A stretch of 64,000 nt of DNA from Bacteroidales bacterium (GCA_017549805.1 JAFYNJ010000008.1:248001-312000), one strand, 5' to 3'; counted from the stretch's first letter, positions 1 through 8,857 are shown. Numbers and translations are program-made. The notes: generated by a model not told the origin, from the sequence alone.

Positions 1-2019
1 CTGCCCATCTGGATTGCGGACTATGTGCTGATGGGCTACGGCACCGGTGCCATCATGGCCGTGCCTGCCCACGACAGCCGCGACTTCGCTTTTGCACGCC
101 ATTTCAATCTTCCAATCATACAAGTAGTCAAGAAACCCGGCACCGAGGCCACCGACCCTGCTACTTGGGACGAGAGCTTCGATGCCAAAGACGGCGAACT
201 CGTCAACTCGGGCTTCCTCAACGGCCTGACGGTCAAGAAAGCCATCGAACGTATGATTGAAGAGTTGGAGAAACTCGGCGTAGGTACCGGCAAGACCAAC
301 TACCGCTTGCGCGACGCCATCTTCAGCCGCCAGCGTTACTGGGGCGAGCCTTTCCCGATCTACTACAAGGACGGCATGCCTTACGCCATGGACGAGTCGA
401 AGTTGCCCTTGGAATTGCCTGCCATCAGTGAATACAAGCCCACCGAGACGGGTGAGCCGCCGTTGGCCCGCGCCAAGAACTGGGTCACCGAAGAGGGTTA
501 TCCTATCGAGACCAACACCATGCCGGGCTTTGCCGGTTCCAGCGGCTACTACTTCCGCTACGAAGACCCGCATAACGATCAAGCCTATTTCAGCCGCGAA
601 GCCAACGACTATTGGCAAAACGTGGACCTCTATATCGGCGGCGCCGAGCACGCCACCGGCCACCTCATCTACAGCCGCTTCTGGTGCAAGTTCCTGTATG
701 ACGTTGGTTTGTCGTGCAAAGAAGAGCCCTTCCAACGCATGATCAACCAAGGCATGATCCAAGGCCGTTCCAGCTTTGCCTATCGCGCCAACATGGAGAA
801 ACTCTGCGAATACGGCGTTTGGCGACATATCAAAGACAACAAGCTGGGCGCGAAGTTCGAAAAAGACTTCAAGGATGGTCGCCGTCGCTTCGACTTCTTC
901 TGTCCTGAAAAAGGCATCCTCATCGAGATTAACCGCATGGGGGCCCTCGAGAAGGTGGCCGAACCTTGGGAAGAATATGCTGCTTCGAAAGGATACAAGC
1001 TGTTGTTGGTCCCGATCGTCGATGTGGTGAATGACTACCTGAACGGCACCAACAAGGTCGAGCAGAAGATCAAGGACCTCATCGCCGGCAAGGACGTCCC
1101 GACCTTTGTGGAAGGCGAAGCATACCACGGCGGTCCGCTCTTCATCTCCAAGAATATCGAAGGTCGCGAGGAATTCAGCGATCCCATCCATGTCGATATC
1201 AACATGGTCCGCAACGACGTGTTGGATGTGGAAGCCTTCCGCCAATGGCGCGATGACTTGCATGAAGCTCAGTTCCTCTTCGAAAAGGACAAGGACGGCA
1301 ACGACATTTTTGTCTGCGGCTCGGAAGTCGAAAAGATGTCGAAGTCGAAATACAACGTGCAGAACCCCGACGACCTAGTGGAGAAATACGGCGCCGACAC
1401 GCTCCGTCTCTATGAGATGTTCCTCGGACCGCTCGAACAGTCCAAGCCATGGGACACCCAAGGCATCGAAGGCACCTTCCGTTTCGTGCGTAAGTTCTGG
1501 AGGTTGTTCCACAACGAGAACAACGAGTTCAATGTCAGCGACGAGCCTGCCACCGCCCCTGAGCTGAAGAGCCTTCACACCCTCATCAAGAAAGAGGAAG
1601 AAGGCATCGAGAGCATCTCGTTCAACACGGTGGTCTCAGCCTTCATGATCTGCGTCAACGAGCTCAACGACCTCAAGTGCAACAAGCGCGAAATCCTTGA
1701 ACCGTTATGCGTGATGATCTCGCCATACGCACCGCACATTGCCGAAGAGCTGTGGCATCTGTTGGGTCACGACACCTCGGTGGTGAATGCCAGCTTCCCT
1801 GTCTATGACGAAAGCAAGACTGTGGAGAACAGCTTCAACTACCCGATTAGTTTCAACGGCAAGATGCGTTTCAACCTGGAGCTGCCCGTCACCATGACCG
1901 CCGACGAGGTGCAAGCCGCCGTCTTGGCCGCTCCCGAGTCCGCCAAATGGATTGAGGGCAAGCAGATCCGCAAGGTCATCTACGTGCCGAAGAAGATTGT
2001 GAATATCGTGGTGGGGTAA
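1..2019 (+). CDS. leuS: Leucyl-tRNA synthetase, 3' part (5' end outside window)
   Basis: Class I aminoacyl-tRNA synthetase charging tRNA-Leu in the cytoplasm. The reading frame is open from base 1, so the N-terminus with the HIGH motif lies upstream. Visible are the end of the CP1 editing region ([12 protein letters not shown], with its conserved Asp), the catalytic-core segment around [13 protein letters not shown], the KMSKS loop ([10 protein letters not shown], about 1333-1362) and the C-terminal anticodon-binding and tail region. Similarity to Bacteroidetes LeuRS is clear on both sides of an extra block of about 113 codons at 793-1131, described separately. The stop codon directly abuts the stop of the convergent fucosidase gene. 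Confidence 0.97.
   Translation: MPIWIADYVLMGYGTGAIMAVPAHDSRDFAFARHFNLPIIQVVKKPGTEATDPATWDESFDAKDGELVNSGFLNGLTVKKAIERMIEELEKLGVGTGKTNYRLRDAIFSRQRYWGEPFPIYYKDGMPYAMDESKLPLELPAISEYKPTETGEPPLARAKNWVTEEGYPIETNTMPGFAGSSGYYFRYEDPHNDQAYFSREANDYWQNVDLYIGGAEHATGHLIYSRFWCKFLYDVGLSCKEEPFQRMINQGMIQGRSSFAYRANMEKLCEYGVWRHIKDNKLGAKFEKDFKDGRRRFDFFCPEKGILIEINRMGALEKVAEPWEEYAASKGYKLLLVPIVDVVNDYLNGTNKVEQKIKDLIAGKDVPTFVEGEAYHGGPLFISKNIEGREEFSDPIHVDINMVRNDVLDVEAFRQWRDDLHEAQFLFEKDKDGNDIFVCGSEVEKMSKSKYNVQNPDDLVEKYGADTLRLYEMFLGPLEQSKPWDTQGIEGTFRFVRKFWRLFHNENNEFNVSDEPATAPELKSLHTLIKKEEEGIESISFNTVVSAFMICVNELNDLKCNKREILEPLCVMISPYAPHIAEELWHLLGHDTSVVNASFPVYDESKTVENSFNYPISFNGKMRFNLELPVTMTADEVQAAVLAAPESAKWIEGKQIRKVIYVPKKIVNIVVG
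793..1131 (+). other. DUF559/Vsr-like domain inserted in LeuRS
   Basis: About 113 codons in frame between the GRSSFAYR segment and the stretch leading to HVDINMV, where LeuRS of Bacteroides has only a short linker as I remember it. The insert reads like a DUF559-type PD-(D/E)XK fold: an LGxKFEKDF entry, [10 protein letters not shown] (Asp codon 892-894), then LIEIN (Glu codon 925-927) and a [13 protein letters not shown] strand followed by a helix. The usual ElDGxxH is here EIN without the His, so nuclease activity is doubtful. The place corresponds to the leucine-specific domain region just before KMSKS in bacterial LeuRS. The fold call is my reading of the pattern, not a search result. Confidence 0.65.
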
Positions 2020-3426
2020 TTACTTCCGCCGCATCTCAAACACCACCGCGTGCGGCATCTCGAAGGCATTCGGGAAGTCGATGCGGTAGCGACCATCAGC
2101 CTCCTTGCAAAGGGAGGCTTTCTTTTTACTGCCCAAGACCTTGATCTTGCCGGTTTTTAGTTTAACACCAGCCAAATCAAACCAGTAGGTGTCCGGCACT
2201 GGAATCTCTTGCTCATCCAAAAGGAAGATACCATAAACTTTATCGCCCTTTTGCGTGAAGCGGAATTTGCCATAGCAGAACGGATAAATTGGGCGCGTAC
2301 CATAGATGGCTTCACCATTGATCTTCATCCACTCGCCGATCTCCTTCATGCGGAGCAGGGCCGTGTCGGGCATGTTGCCGTCTGCATCGGGACCTACATT
2401 CAATAAAAAGTTGCCGCCTTTGGCAACGATGTCGCACAGCAGATGGATGAGCTTGTTGGTACTCTTGTAATGGTCAGTGGAGACATACGACCACGAGTCG
2501 CCCATCGACATGCAGGTCTCCCAAGGATACGGCAAAAGGCTGTCGGGCACCTGCTGCTCAGGGGTTTGGTAGTTCTCGTATTTCCCTCCTACCGAGCGAT
2601 CCACGATAATCAGGTCGGGGTTGTTTTCCCTAGCCATGGCAGCAATCTTAGGCATATCCACGTCTTGGATGTAGCCTTGGCAACCCAACCAAGGACGCGT
2701 CTCCTCATTCACGCTCCACTCGGGACGCACCCAGCCACCATCGAGCCAAAGGATGTCGATGTCACCGTAGTTGTGGGTGATTTCCTTGATCTGACGGAAA
2801 GTGAAGTCCTTGTATTTTTGGAAACGCTCGGGATGCACCGTGGGATCGTAGTTCACGTTGCGGTCAGGCGTAGCCCATTCGTGTGCCCAGTAGTCGTCGC
2901 AATGCCAATCGGGCTTGGAGAAGTAAAGACCTGTCCAAAAGCCCTTTTCTCGGAAGGCATCCACTACCGCGCCAGTAATGTCAGCCTGGGAATTCGAGAA
3001 AAACGGACACGAGGGATCAACCGTAGAATAAGTGGTCTCCTTGGTATTGAACATGCAGAATCCGTCGTGGTGTTTCGTTGTGAAGACGACGTATTTCATG
3101 CCGGCATCAGCAGCGACATCCGCCCACTTCGAAGGGTCGAAGTGTTGAGGATTAAAGGTTTTGTTAAGATTCTGATAATCGGTCTTATATTGATAATAAT
3201 CCGCTCCATCACGATTGATCCAAGGCTCATTGCAGATGGACCACGACTCCACCACTTCCCATTGGGCGTACATGCCCCAGTGCATCATGAAGCCGAACTT
3301 CAGGTCTTGCCATTGGCTGATGCGGTTTAAAATGATCGGATCGGTTTCGGGTTGCTGGTCGGTTTGGGCAACAACATGAAACCCCATAGTCATCGAAAAC
3401 AGCAGAAAAAACAAAGCTTTCTTCAC
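2020..3426 (-). CDS. Secreted alpha-L-fucosidase, GH29
   Basis: Releases terminal alpha-L-fucose from host or plant glycans, probably in the periplasm or at the cell surface. The 468-residue protein starts with a clear SPI signal peptide ending VVAQ. The GH29 barrel is recognisable from FMMHWGMYAQW, the KYVVFTTKHHDGF strand and DIDILWLDGGW, whose Asp is the expected nucleophile. It has no long carbohydrate-binding tail, so it is a compact member of the family. A TATTTTTG box lies 26 bases upstream of the ATG. It converges with leuS with no spacer. No SusC/SusD genes are adjacent, so it is not in a visible polysaccharide utilisation locus. Confidence 0.93.
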   Translation of the reverse strand: MKKALFFLLFSMTMGFHVVAQTDQQPETDPIILNRISQWQDLKFGFMMHWGMYAQWEVVESWSICNEPWINRDGADYYQYKTDYQNLNKTFNPQHFDPSKWADVAADAGMKYVVFTTKHHDGFCMFNTKETTYSTVDPSCPFFSNSQADITGAVVDAFREKGFWTGLYFSKPDWHCDDYWAHEWATPDRNVNYDPTVHPERFQKYKDFTFRQIKEITHNYGDIDILWLDGGWVRPEWSVNEETRPWLGCQGYIQDVDMPKIAAMARENNPDLIIVDRSVGGKYENYQTPEQQVPDSLLPYPWETCMSMGDSWSYVSTDHYKSTNKLIHLLCDIVAKGGNFLLNVGPDADGNMPDTALLRMKEIGEWMKINGEAIYGTRPIYPFCYGKFRFTQKGDKVYGIFLLDEQEIPVPDTYWFDLAGVKLKTGKIKVLGSKKKASLCKEADGRYRIDFPNAFEMPHAVVFEMRRK

Positions 3427-3451
3427 TATGTTAAACGTTTTTTAATGCGGA

Positions 3452-3459
3452 CAAAAATA
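3452..3459 (-). promoter_or_regulatory. -7 box TATTTTTG for the fucosidase gene
   Basis: Matches the Bacteroidetes TAnnTTTG -7 consensus on the minus strand, 26 bases before the start codon. It overlaps the T-tract of the terminator of the upstream zeta-toxin operon, so the promoter begins where that transcript ends. Confidence 0.6.
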
Positions 3460-3460
3460 A

Positions 3461-3500
3461 TAAAAAATCACGACTCCCTGGCTTTCCAGGAAGTCGTGAT
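3461..3500 (-). terminator. Rho-independent terminator of the zeta-toxin operon
   Basis: Arms at 3467-3475 and 3492-3500 pair perfectly (ATCACGACT / AGTCGTGAT), extended by CCTGG/CCAGG around a CTTT loop with one mismatch. On the minus strand the hairpin is followed by a run of six T. It lies 24 bases past the stop of the small downstream gene. Confidence 0.85.
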
Positions 3501-3524
3501 GGACAGTATTTCTTAAAATCGGGG

Positions 3525-3725
3525 TTATTTCCCCGTCATCATGGTTTTGACATCTTTTGCCATTACAGTATAGATACGGCCTTTATCATCGCAGAAGCAC
3601 AGGGTGCCATTATGGCGGCTACGCAAGATAACGAGGCGGCGGAAAGAAAGGTCGAGACCGCACATCAGCTGCTTGGTCAGATCCGAGACCTCATTTTTTT
3701 TAGCATTCACTTTTACTGTTGTCAT
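3525..3725 (-). CDS. Small protein overlapping the zeta-toxin-like gene
   Basis: A 66-residue basic protein with no family I recognise. It starts inside the 3' end of the zeta-toxin-like gene (26-base overlap in another frame) and ends just before a strong terminator, so the two are almost certainly cotranscribed. It has an N-terminal stretch rich in Lys and Asn, a central hydrophobic strand (RRLVILRS), then GTLCFCDDKGRIYTVM. It could be an antitoxin or regulator of the kinase, but nothing in the sequence proves that. Length and the overlap argue that it is a real gene. Confidence 0.6.
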   Translation of the reverse strand: MTTVKVNAKKNEVSDLTKQLMCGLDLSFRRLVILRSRHNGTLCFCDDKGRIYTVMAKDVKTMMTGK

Positions 3726-4287
3726 ATTGTCTAATCATTTTAAATTTATCTTCATTGTAAACCTTTACGGCATCATGGGTGTTGCCTTCAGCCACAACCT
3801 CACGAGGCACAACGCTATTGTCGATGAGAATGAAGTAATCCACCACCGGCAGGTACAACCTAAACAAATTTCGTACCCCAGCGGAATAGCGGCGCCTCAC
3901 AACGTGCTCTTCCACATTGTGGCCTCCGTTTCTTACCCTCTCAGCAACGCGTTGCAAGGCGAGTTCAGGACTTTGCAACCAAAAATAAATCAACTTGATG
4001 TCGTAGCCTTTTTCCTGTGCTTTTTGTACCAAGGCATGATACGATTTGGTGGCCAGTGTCGTCTCAATGGCGAAGTCCTCATTGTCGGAGATGAGCTTCT
4101 TGATACGTGAAAGCATCAATCTTGCGGCAGCGATCTGAGCCCCGTCGGGATTGAGCGGAGAAAGACCCTTGGCGATTTCGTCGCAATTGACGAACTCACG
4201 GCATTGCAGTGTCTCCGGCAATACCGTCATCGACGCGGTGGTCTTACCAGCCCCGTTACAGCCTGATATGATATACAGGTTAGGCAT
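3700..4287 (-). CDS. Zeta toxin family P-loop kinase
   Basis: A 195-residue P-loop protein of the zeta-toxin/AAA_33 group. Zeta toxins proper phosphorylate UDP-N-acetylglucosamine and block peptidoglycan synthesis; many chromosomal relatives have unknown substrates. Walker A is SGCNGAGKTT at the N-terminus. It is followed by NCDEIAKGLSPLNP, FAIETTLA, and the family block RVAERVRNGGHNV..RRRYSAGVRNLF with its basic nucleotide-sensing residues, ending VDYFILIDNS. An epsilon-type antitoxin is not seen; instead a small gene overlaps its 3' end. It lies 34 bases downstream of tRNA-Pro on the same strand and may share its promoter. Confidence 0.85.
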   Translation of the reverse strand: MPNLYIISGCNGAGKTTASMTVLPETLQCREFVNCDEIAKGLSPLNPDGAQIAAARLMLSRIKKLISDNEDFAIETTLATKSYHALVQKAQEKGYDIKLIYFWLQSPELALQRVAERVRNGGHNVEEHVVRRRYSAGVRNLFRLYLPVVDYFILIDNSVVPREVVAEGNTHDAVKVYNEDKFKMIRQYDNSKSEC

Positions 4288-4321
4288 GAAATAAAAAAAT
4301 CTCTCTCGTTTTCAAAAAAAG

Positions 4322-4395
4322 TCGGGATGACAAGATTCGAACTTGCGGCCTCTTCGTCCCGAACGAAGCGCGCTACCGGGCTGCGCTACATCCCG
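4322..4395 (-). tRNA. tRNA-Pro (anticodon CGG)
   Basis: 74 nt cloverleaf on the minus strand: acceptor CGGGATG/CATCCCG, D arm GCGC/GCGC, anticodon stem CTTCG/CGAAG enclosing TTCGGGA (anticodon CGG), and a T arm with the loop TTCGAAT. The discriminator is A and CCA is not encoded. The anticodon arm is identical to that of E. coli tRNA-Pro(CGG). A T-run follows the 3' end. Confidence 0.95.
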
Positions 4396-4409
4396 AAACT
4401 TTCAGACTG

Positions 4410-4417
4410 CAAAAATA
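4410..4417 (-). promoter_or_regulatory. -7 box TATTTTTG for tRNA-Pro
   Basis: Perfect TAnnTTTG match on the minus strand, 14 bases before the tRNA 5' end. No other box is visible before the zeta-toxin-like gene downstream. Confidence 0.6.
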
Positions 4418-4468
4418 CGATTTTTTTGAAAAACCAAGCAAAAAATTATCAACAAAACGCGGCTATCG

Positions 4469-5038
4469 TTAATAACTTATGACGCCGAGATGCTCCAACA
4501 AGATCTTTAATCCAATCAAAACCAAGATGATACCACCAATAATACCGGCCGACTTCTCGAATCTCGATCCAAACACATTCCCGATCTTCACACCGAGAAT
4601 TGAAAACAGGAAAGTAGTCACGCCAATGATGAGCACCGACGACCATATCTTGACTTGAATACAAGCAAAGGATATTCCCACGGCCAAGGCATCGATACTC
4701 GTGGCTATGGCCAACAGCAGCATGGTTTTGAAACCCAGATCAGCATCGGAAACGTTTTCCGTTTTCTTCGACAACGCTTCACGAATCATGTTGGCTCCGA
4801 TCAAAAAGAGCAATCCAAAGGCAATCCAGTGATCCACTGAAGTAATGAATTGCTCAAACTGCGCCCCGAGAAAGTAGCCGATCATCGGCATCAAAGCCTG
4901 GAAGAAACCAAACCAAAGCCCACAAATCAAAGCCATCTTCCATGAGAAACGCTTGGTGGCCAACCCTTTGCAGATCGAGACCGAAAATGCATCCATCGAA
5001 AGGCCGATGCCGATCAGAAGTATCTCGACAAAACTCAT
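4469..5038 (-). CDS. mntP: Manganese efflux pump MntP
   Basis: Inner-membrane Mn2+ exporter of the DUF204 family, about 189 residues with six predicted helices and an internal repeat. The two half-signatures are visible: LSMDAFSVSICKG in the first half and TSIDALAVGISF in the second, each with the membrane Asp. I chose the ATG at 5038 (MSFVEILLIG) rather than an upstream one, because the family starts directly with the first helix and the -7 box lies 21 bases upstream. It is transcribed away from the barrel-protein gene. No yybP-ykoY type Mn riboswitch fits in the short intergenic space. Confidence 0.93.
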   Translation of the reverse strand: MSFVEILLIGIGLSMDAFSVSICKGLATKRFSWKMALICGLWFGFFQALMPMIGYFLGAQFEQFITSVDHWIAFGLLFLIGANMIREALSKKTENVSDADLGFKTMLLLAIATSIDALAVGISFACIQVKIWSSVLIIGVTTFLFSILGVKIGNVFGSRFEKSAGIIGGIILVLIGLKILLEHLGVISY

Positions 5039-5059
5039 TTTCTTGATGATTTGAAGCCG

Positions 5060-5067
5060 CAAAATTA
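5060..5067 (-). promoter_or_regulatory. -7 box TAATTTTG for mntP
   Basis: TAnnTTTG match on the minus strand, 21 bases from the chosen mntP start. It is divergent from the box at 5089. Confidence 0.55.
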
Positions 5068-5088
5068 GCATAATTCAAAAAAGGGTCT

Positions 5089-5096
5089 TAATTTTG
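5089..5096 (+). promoter_or_regulatory. -7 box TAATTTTG for the barrel gene at 5117
   Basis: TAnnTTTG match 20 bases upstream of the ATG at 5117; supports that start over the TTG at 5099. Confidence 0.55.
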
Positions 5097-5116
5097 CCTT
5101 GAAAAATTCGATCAAC

Positions 5117-6421
5117 ATGAAAAAACACCTACTCATCCTCATGGCCCTGCTGATGGCAGGAAGCGCTTTTGCACAGAAAAAAGAAATCATCAAGAAAGGT
5201 TGGAACTTCGGTCCCCTGCCCGTGGTAGGCTTCGATGCCGACCTCGGCTTCCAATACGGTGCCACCTGCGACATTTTCAACTATGGTGACGGCTCGCGCT
5301 ATCCGCGTTACGACTACAAGTTCAACGTGGAAGCTTCGCGCTACACCAAAGGCTCCGGCGTGTTCCGCTTCTACAGCGACATGCCTTACGTCGTCAAGGA
5401 CACCAAGCTTTTCTTTGACGTAACCTACTTCTATGCCAAAAAATATGAGTTCTTCGGCTTCAACGGTTTTGAAGCATGCAGTTACGACCCTTACGCCACT
5501 GTTGATGGCATAAAGAGCGGCTACCATTTCATCAACCGCAACCAGTTCCGCTTCGTGGGCAGCATGCAACGACCCTTCCTTGAGGTACCCAACCTCTATT
5601 GGACGGCAGGCTTGGCTTACTATAACACCAAGGTGAACCGCATTGATTTGGAAGGCTATGGGGGCCAAGTAACTCTATATGAGAATTATGTGAACGCCGA
5701 CATTATTAAAGAAGATGAGGCTAACGGCGGCAACACCACCCAGCTTCGCCTCGGCATGATCTACGACAGCCGCGACCATAACAGCGACCCCACCAAAGGT
5801 ATCTACGCTGAAGCAACCTTGGTCGGCGCCCCCGACCTCATCGACCGCAAAGGCTACAGCAACCTGTCCTATACCTTCCTGTGGCGGCAATACATTCCCC
5901 TTTATGGTGACAAGCTAACCCTGGCCTACCGCCTCGGCGCTCAGAACCGCATCGCAGGCAAGACCCCTTGGTACATGATCAACAACTTGAACACCCTGTT
6001 CTTCCACAAGATGTACACGGAAGGCTTAGGCGGCAGCGTGACCCTGCGCGGCGTCAACCGCAATGGCGTCATCGGCGAGGGTTTCGCCTTTGGCAACTTG
6101 GAGTTGCGTTGGCACATCCTAGGCTTCCAGTTCATCAACCAGAATTGGCAAGTGGCCTTGAATCCTTTCTTTGATGCAGGCATTGTGACCCAGAAGTTCC
6201 GCGAGGAGGAGATGATGGCAGCTGGCGGGCCAGGCGTTCCCAACTATGAGCCTATTTTCGACTGCTACGCTGGTAACGAAGGCCTTCATACCAGCGCCGG
6301 CTGCGGCCTCAAGCTCATCATGAACCGCAACCTCATCGTTTCGGTGGATATGGGCAAAGCCCTCGACAAACGCGACGGTGAAAAGCTCAAAACCTTTATC
6401 GGGTTCAATTACATCTTCTAA
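5117..6421 (+). CDS. Omp85/surface-antigen family outer-membrane barrel
   Basis: A 434-residue outer-membrane protein with a signal peptide ending GSAFAQ. The mature protein lacks POTRA domains and consists of beta strands with alternating hydrophobic residues, ending in a terminal aromatic (FIGFNYIF). The segment GSVTLRGVNRNGVIGEGFAFGNLELRW matches the loop-6/last-strands region of BamA/TamA-type barrels, in shortened form. The RDHNSDPTKGIYAEA stretch is also typical of this superfamily. Family members of this size without POTRA are common in Bacteroidetes, but their substrate is unknown. The stop codon starts a heptamer-repeat tract. Confidence 0.8.
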   Translation: MKKHLLILMALLMAGSAFAQKKEIIKKGWNFGPLPVVGFDADLGFQYGATCDIFNYGDGSRYPRYDYKFNVEASRYTKGSGVFRFYSDMPYVVKDTKLFFDVTYFYAKKYEFFGFNGFEACSYDPYATVDGIKSGYHFINRNQFRFVGSMQRPFLEVPNLYWTAGLAYYNTKVNRIDLEGYGGQVTLYENYVNADIIKEDEANGGNTTQLRLGMIYDSRDHNSDPTKGIYAEATLVGAPDLIDRKGYSNLSYTFLWRQYIPLYGDKLTLAYRLGAQNRIAGKTPWYMINNLNTLFFHKMYTEGLGGSVTLRGVNRNGVIGEGFAFGNLELRWHILGFQFINQNWQVALNPFFDAGIVTQKFREEEMMAAGGPGVPNYEPIFDCYAGNEGLHTSAGCGLKLIMNRNLIVSVDMGKALDKRDGEKLKTFIGFNYIF

Positions 6422-6455
6422 GAAGCTAGAAGTTAGAAGACAGAAGTCAGAAGAG
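6419..6455 (+). repeat. Heptamer repeat tract, AGAAGNN type
   Basis: Five 7-nt units (AGAAGCT, AGAAGTT, AGAAGAC, AGAAGTC, AGAAGAG) beginning at the TAA of the barrel gene. The tract also encodes the last codons and the TGA of the convergent acyltransferase gene. Confidence 0.85.
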
Positions 6456-7739
6456 CTTATTCAATTCCAAACTCCCATATTCCTTGCGGAGCTTCGTCTT
6501 GAATGCCCAGCGGATATCGGAGATCATCCTACGACACAACTCCTGATAGTCATACCAAAAGTCGTATGAGAAAAACAATAGCACCAAGCCACCCAAAGCC
6601 CAGTACCAAGGCAGGGTGCAGAACAATGCTATGGTTCCTCCGATGAACACCAAAGGTCGCAGCAGCAACTTGCAAGCGAAACACACCGTATTGCCCCAAG
6701 CCGGATCCTTCAACTTCGACTTGATGATCATGGTCGGCACCCAAACGATGGCGTTGACCACCGTAGAGGCCAAGAAGTAAGGCAACCCAATAACGGCGAG
6801 CAAGAATTTCCAAAGGGCATTTAGCAGTGGGCGTTTTTTGGCCGTCGAAGTAACTGAAATCTTGTTTTTCACCCTGTTTTGGGCAAACTCCAAAACCTTG
6901 GCAAACAAGTTTTTTGACTCTTCCGGCTGATCCGTCCGATATTGCTGGATCTTCTCCACGGTCGTGCGGTTACGAAGCATCTTGTTGTAAAGACCGCCCA
7001 CCCGCTTCTCGTTCTTCATCTTCACGATTTCCCATGATGCGTCATAGTCGTCATCGTCGGGGATGAAGGTAATCAGCTTGGTGATGCGCTCAGAAAGCAT
7101 TGATCTGAGCTGGTTCATCAGCACCGCCTCATTCTCCTCCGTGCTGTTCTTGATGAAATCGGTCACATTGATGGGCTCGCCGAAGTTCACCATGCAGGTG
7201 GAACGGAAACGGAAATAGTCGCCATACTCAATACCGACTGGAACCAAAAAGACAGGTTGGCTCTCACCGAATTCGCGGTTGGAGTCCATCGCGATATGAA
7301 AGATGCCCTTGCTGAGTTGCAGCAATGAATGCTTGGTGCGGTGACGACCTTCAGGAAAAAGATACAGCCCGACCTTGTCATGCACCACATCCACAGCCTT
7401 TTCCATCGAATCGGTATTGTTTTTCACTGCGGCAACACCATTGCGAATACGGAATAAAGGCAGGATGCGCAAAAAACGTAAGATCTTGGCAACCTTGGGA
7501 TTCGCGAAAATGTCGCCTCGGGCCATGAACACCTTCTTGCGATGGCTGGTGGCCAGCACCACCAAGGCATCCATCAAGGTGTTGGTGTGGTTGATGCCAA
7601 AGATCATCGCACCGTCCTTGGGCAATTTCTCGCTTCCGTGCACTTCAAAACGCCTGTAGGAACGACGCGTGTTGAAGTCCACCCAGGGACGCAACAGGGA
7701 ATAAAACCAGTCGTTATCTTGAATTTTCTTCTTAGCCAT
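6447..7739 (-). CDS. 1-acyl-sn-glycerol-3-phosphate acyltransferase family (PlsC-like)
   Basis: Membrane-bound acyltransferase of the LPLAT family, about 430 residues, longer than classical PlsC (about 240). The acyltransferase signature NHTNTLMD (HX4D) lies near residue 50, followed by the RLRILPLFRIRNG segment and FPEGRHR (the EGxR substrate loop). The C-terminal 150 residues hold hydrophobic helices around LLAVIGLPYFLAS and WYWALGGLVLLFFSYDF. The start at 7739 (MAKKKIQDN) was chosen because the upstream in-frame codons run into the divergent promoter region. It probably acts in phospholipid or aminolipid synthesis. Its final codons come from a repeat tract. Confidence 0.85.
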   Translation of the reverse strand: MAKKKIQDNDWFYSLLRPWVDFNTRRSYRRFEVHGSEKLPKDGAMIFGINHTNTLMDALVVLATSHRKKVFMARGDIFANPKVAKILRFLRILPLFRIRNGVAAVKNNTDSMEKAVDVVHDKVGLYLFPEGRHRTKHSLLQLSKGIFHIAMDSNREFGESQPVFLVPVGIEYGDYFRFRSTCMVNFGEPINVTDFIKNSTEENEAVLMNQLRSMLSERITKLITFIPDDDDYDASWEIVKMKNEKRVGGLYNKMLRNRTTVEKIQQYRTDQPEESKNLFAKVLEFAQNRVKNKISVTSTAKKRPLLNALWKFLLAVIGLPYFLASTVVNAIVWVPTMIIKSKLKDPAWGNTVCFACKLLLRPLVFIGGTIALFCTLPWYWALGGLVLLFFSYDFWYDYQELCRRMISDIRWAFKTKLRKEYGSLELNKLF

Positions 7740-7775
7740 TGGTATTAATAATTGCTGCGAAATTAAGAAATTTTT

Positions 7776-7783
7776 TATTTTTG
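7776..7783 (+). promoter_or_regulatory. -7 box TATTTTTG for the MltF-like gene
   Basis: Perfect TAnnTTTG match 18 bases upstream of the ATG at 7802. Confidence 0.6.
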
Positions 7784-7801
7784 TCAACAAAATCAAAACC
7801 G

Positions 7802-8857
7802 ATGAAGCGTATCGAAAGTATCTTTTTCGGGTTGTTTTGCCTACTTCTGGCTACGGCATGTCATGAAACAAAGGCTCCCGAACCGGAACCAGCACCTGAA
7901 ATCATCATTGAAGAGCCTGAAGACACCTTATCTGTTCTTGAACATATCGAAGAAAGGGGCGTGATTCGCGCAGCCACCAACAAACGGCACATCAACTACC
8001 GTCTTTTGAATGGACGGCCTGCCGGATTCCAATTCGAGTTGTTGGACGACTTCTGCGACGCCTTGGACCTAGACCTTTCCCTCTCGGTGAACGACAGTCT
8101 TCTCGAATGCTATCAAATGCTGAAGGATGGCGAAATCGACATTTTTGCCGGCGAAATCGACACCTTGCTCATCGACAGCAGCCTTTGTTACAGGATGATC
8201 GAGCCTCCAGTGGAACAAGATCGTGTTTTTGCATGGATTACACTTCCTGCAGATAATGACACCAGTTTCATTTCCGTCATCGACTTATGGATGGGAGACT
8301 ATAAGAGCAGCGACCTGAAAAAATGTTATTCAAAGTATTTCAACGGAAAGAAAATCCGAAACGACTCTTCCTTTAAAGCCATGTCGTACATCTGCCAATA
8401 CGACAACCTGATCAAGGCGGAAGCCAAAAAGATGGATTGGGACTGGAGACTGCTTGCATCCATCATCTATCAGGAGTCTCATTTTCAATTGGATTTGGAA
8501 AGTGATATGGGCGCCTATGGGTTGATGCAGCTGATGCCCGTCAATATGGACAAATACGGCATTGATTACGACTCTTCGGTGGAGGAGCAACTGGAAGCCG
8601 GAGGAAAGCTGTTGCTCCATCTAGACCACGATCTTCCAGAGAGCATCTCCGACAGTCTCGAACGGCAGAAGTTCGTCCTCGCCTCCTACAACGCTGGGCT
8701 GGGGCATGTGCTCGAATCGAGGATTGCCGCCGAGAAACATGGCAAGAATCCCAACCTCTGGACCGACAACGTCGAGTTCTTCTGTCCAAGACAGACCTTC
8801 TACTTTGTCAAAGAAGTCTCCAAACGGTATTCACATTATAAAGCACTGATTGAATGA
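7802..8857 (+). CDS. MltF-like membrane-bound lytic transglycosylase lipoprotein
   Basis: Lipoprotein of 351 residues (lipobox LLATAC) with two parts: an SBP_bac_3-like sensory domain (from about residue 45, GVIRAATNKRHINYRLLNGRPAGF) and a C-terminal SLT domain. The SLT catalytic Glu is in IIYQESHF, followed by GAYGLMQLMP and ASYNAGLGHV, the standard motifs of family 1 transglycosylases. The enzyme cleaves the MurNAc-GlcNAc bond with formation of 1,6-anhydroMurNAc, in the periplasm. Members of the MltF group combine exactly these two domains. Its stop overlaps the start of the next gene (ATGA), so the two are translationally coupled. Confidence 0.9.
   Translation: MKRIESIFFGLFCLLLATACHETKAPEPEPAPEIIIEEPEDTLSVLEHIEERGVIRAATNKRHINYRLLNGRPAGFQFELLDDFCDALDLDLSLSVNDSLLECYQMLKDGEIDIFAGEIDTLLIDSSLCYRMIEPPVEQDRVFAWITLPADNDTSFISVIDLWMGDYKSSDLKKCYSKYFNGKKIRNDSSFKAMSYICQYDNLIKAEAKKMDWDWRLLASIIYQESHFQLDLESDMGAYGLMQLMPVNMDKYGIDYDSSVEEQLEAGGKLLLHLDHDLPESISDSLERQKFVLASYNAGLGHVLESRIAAEKHGKNPNLWTDNVEFFCPRQTFYFVKEVSKRYSHYKALIE

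Noticed and set aside
5039..5116. Manganese riboswitch upstream of mntP
   Set aside because: The space between the -7 box and the start is too short and has no yybP-ykoY-like stem-loops.
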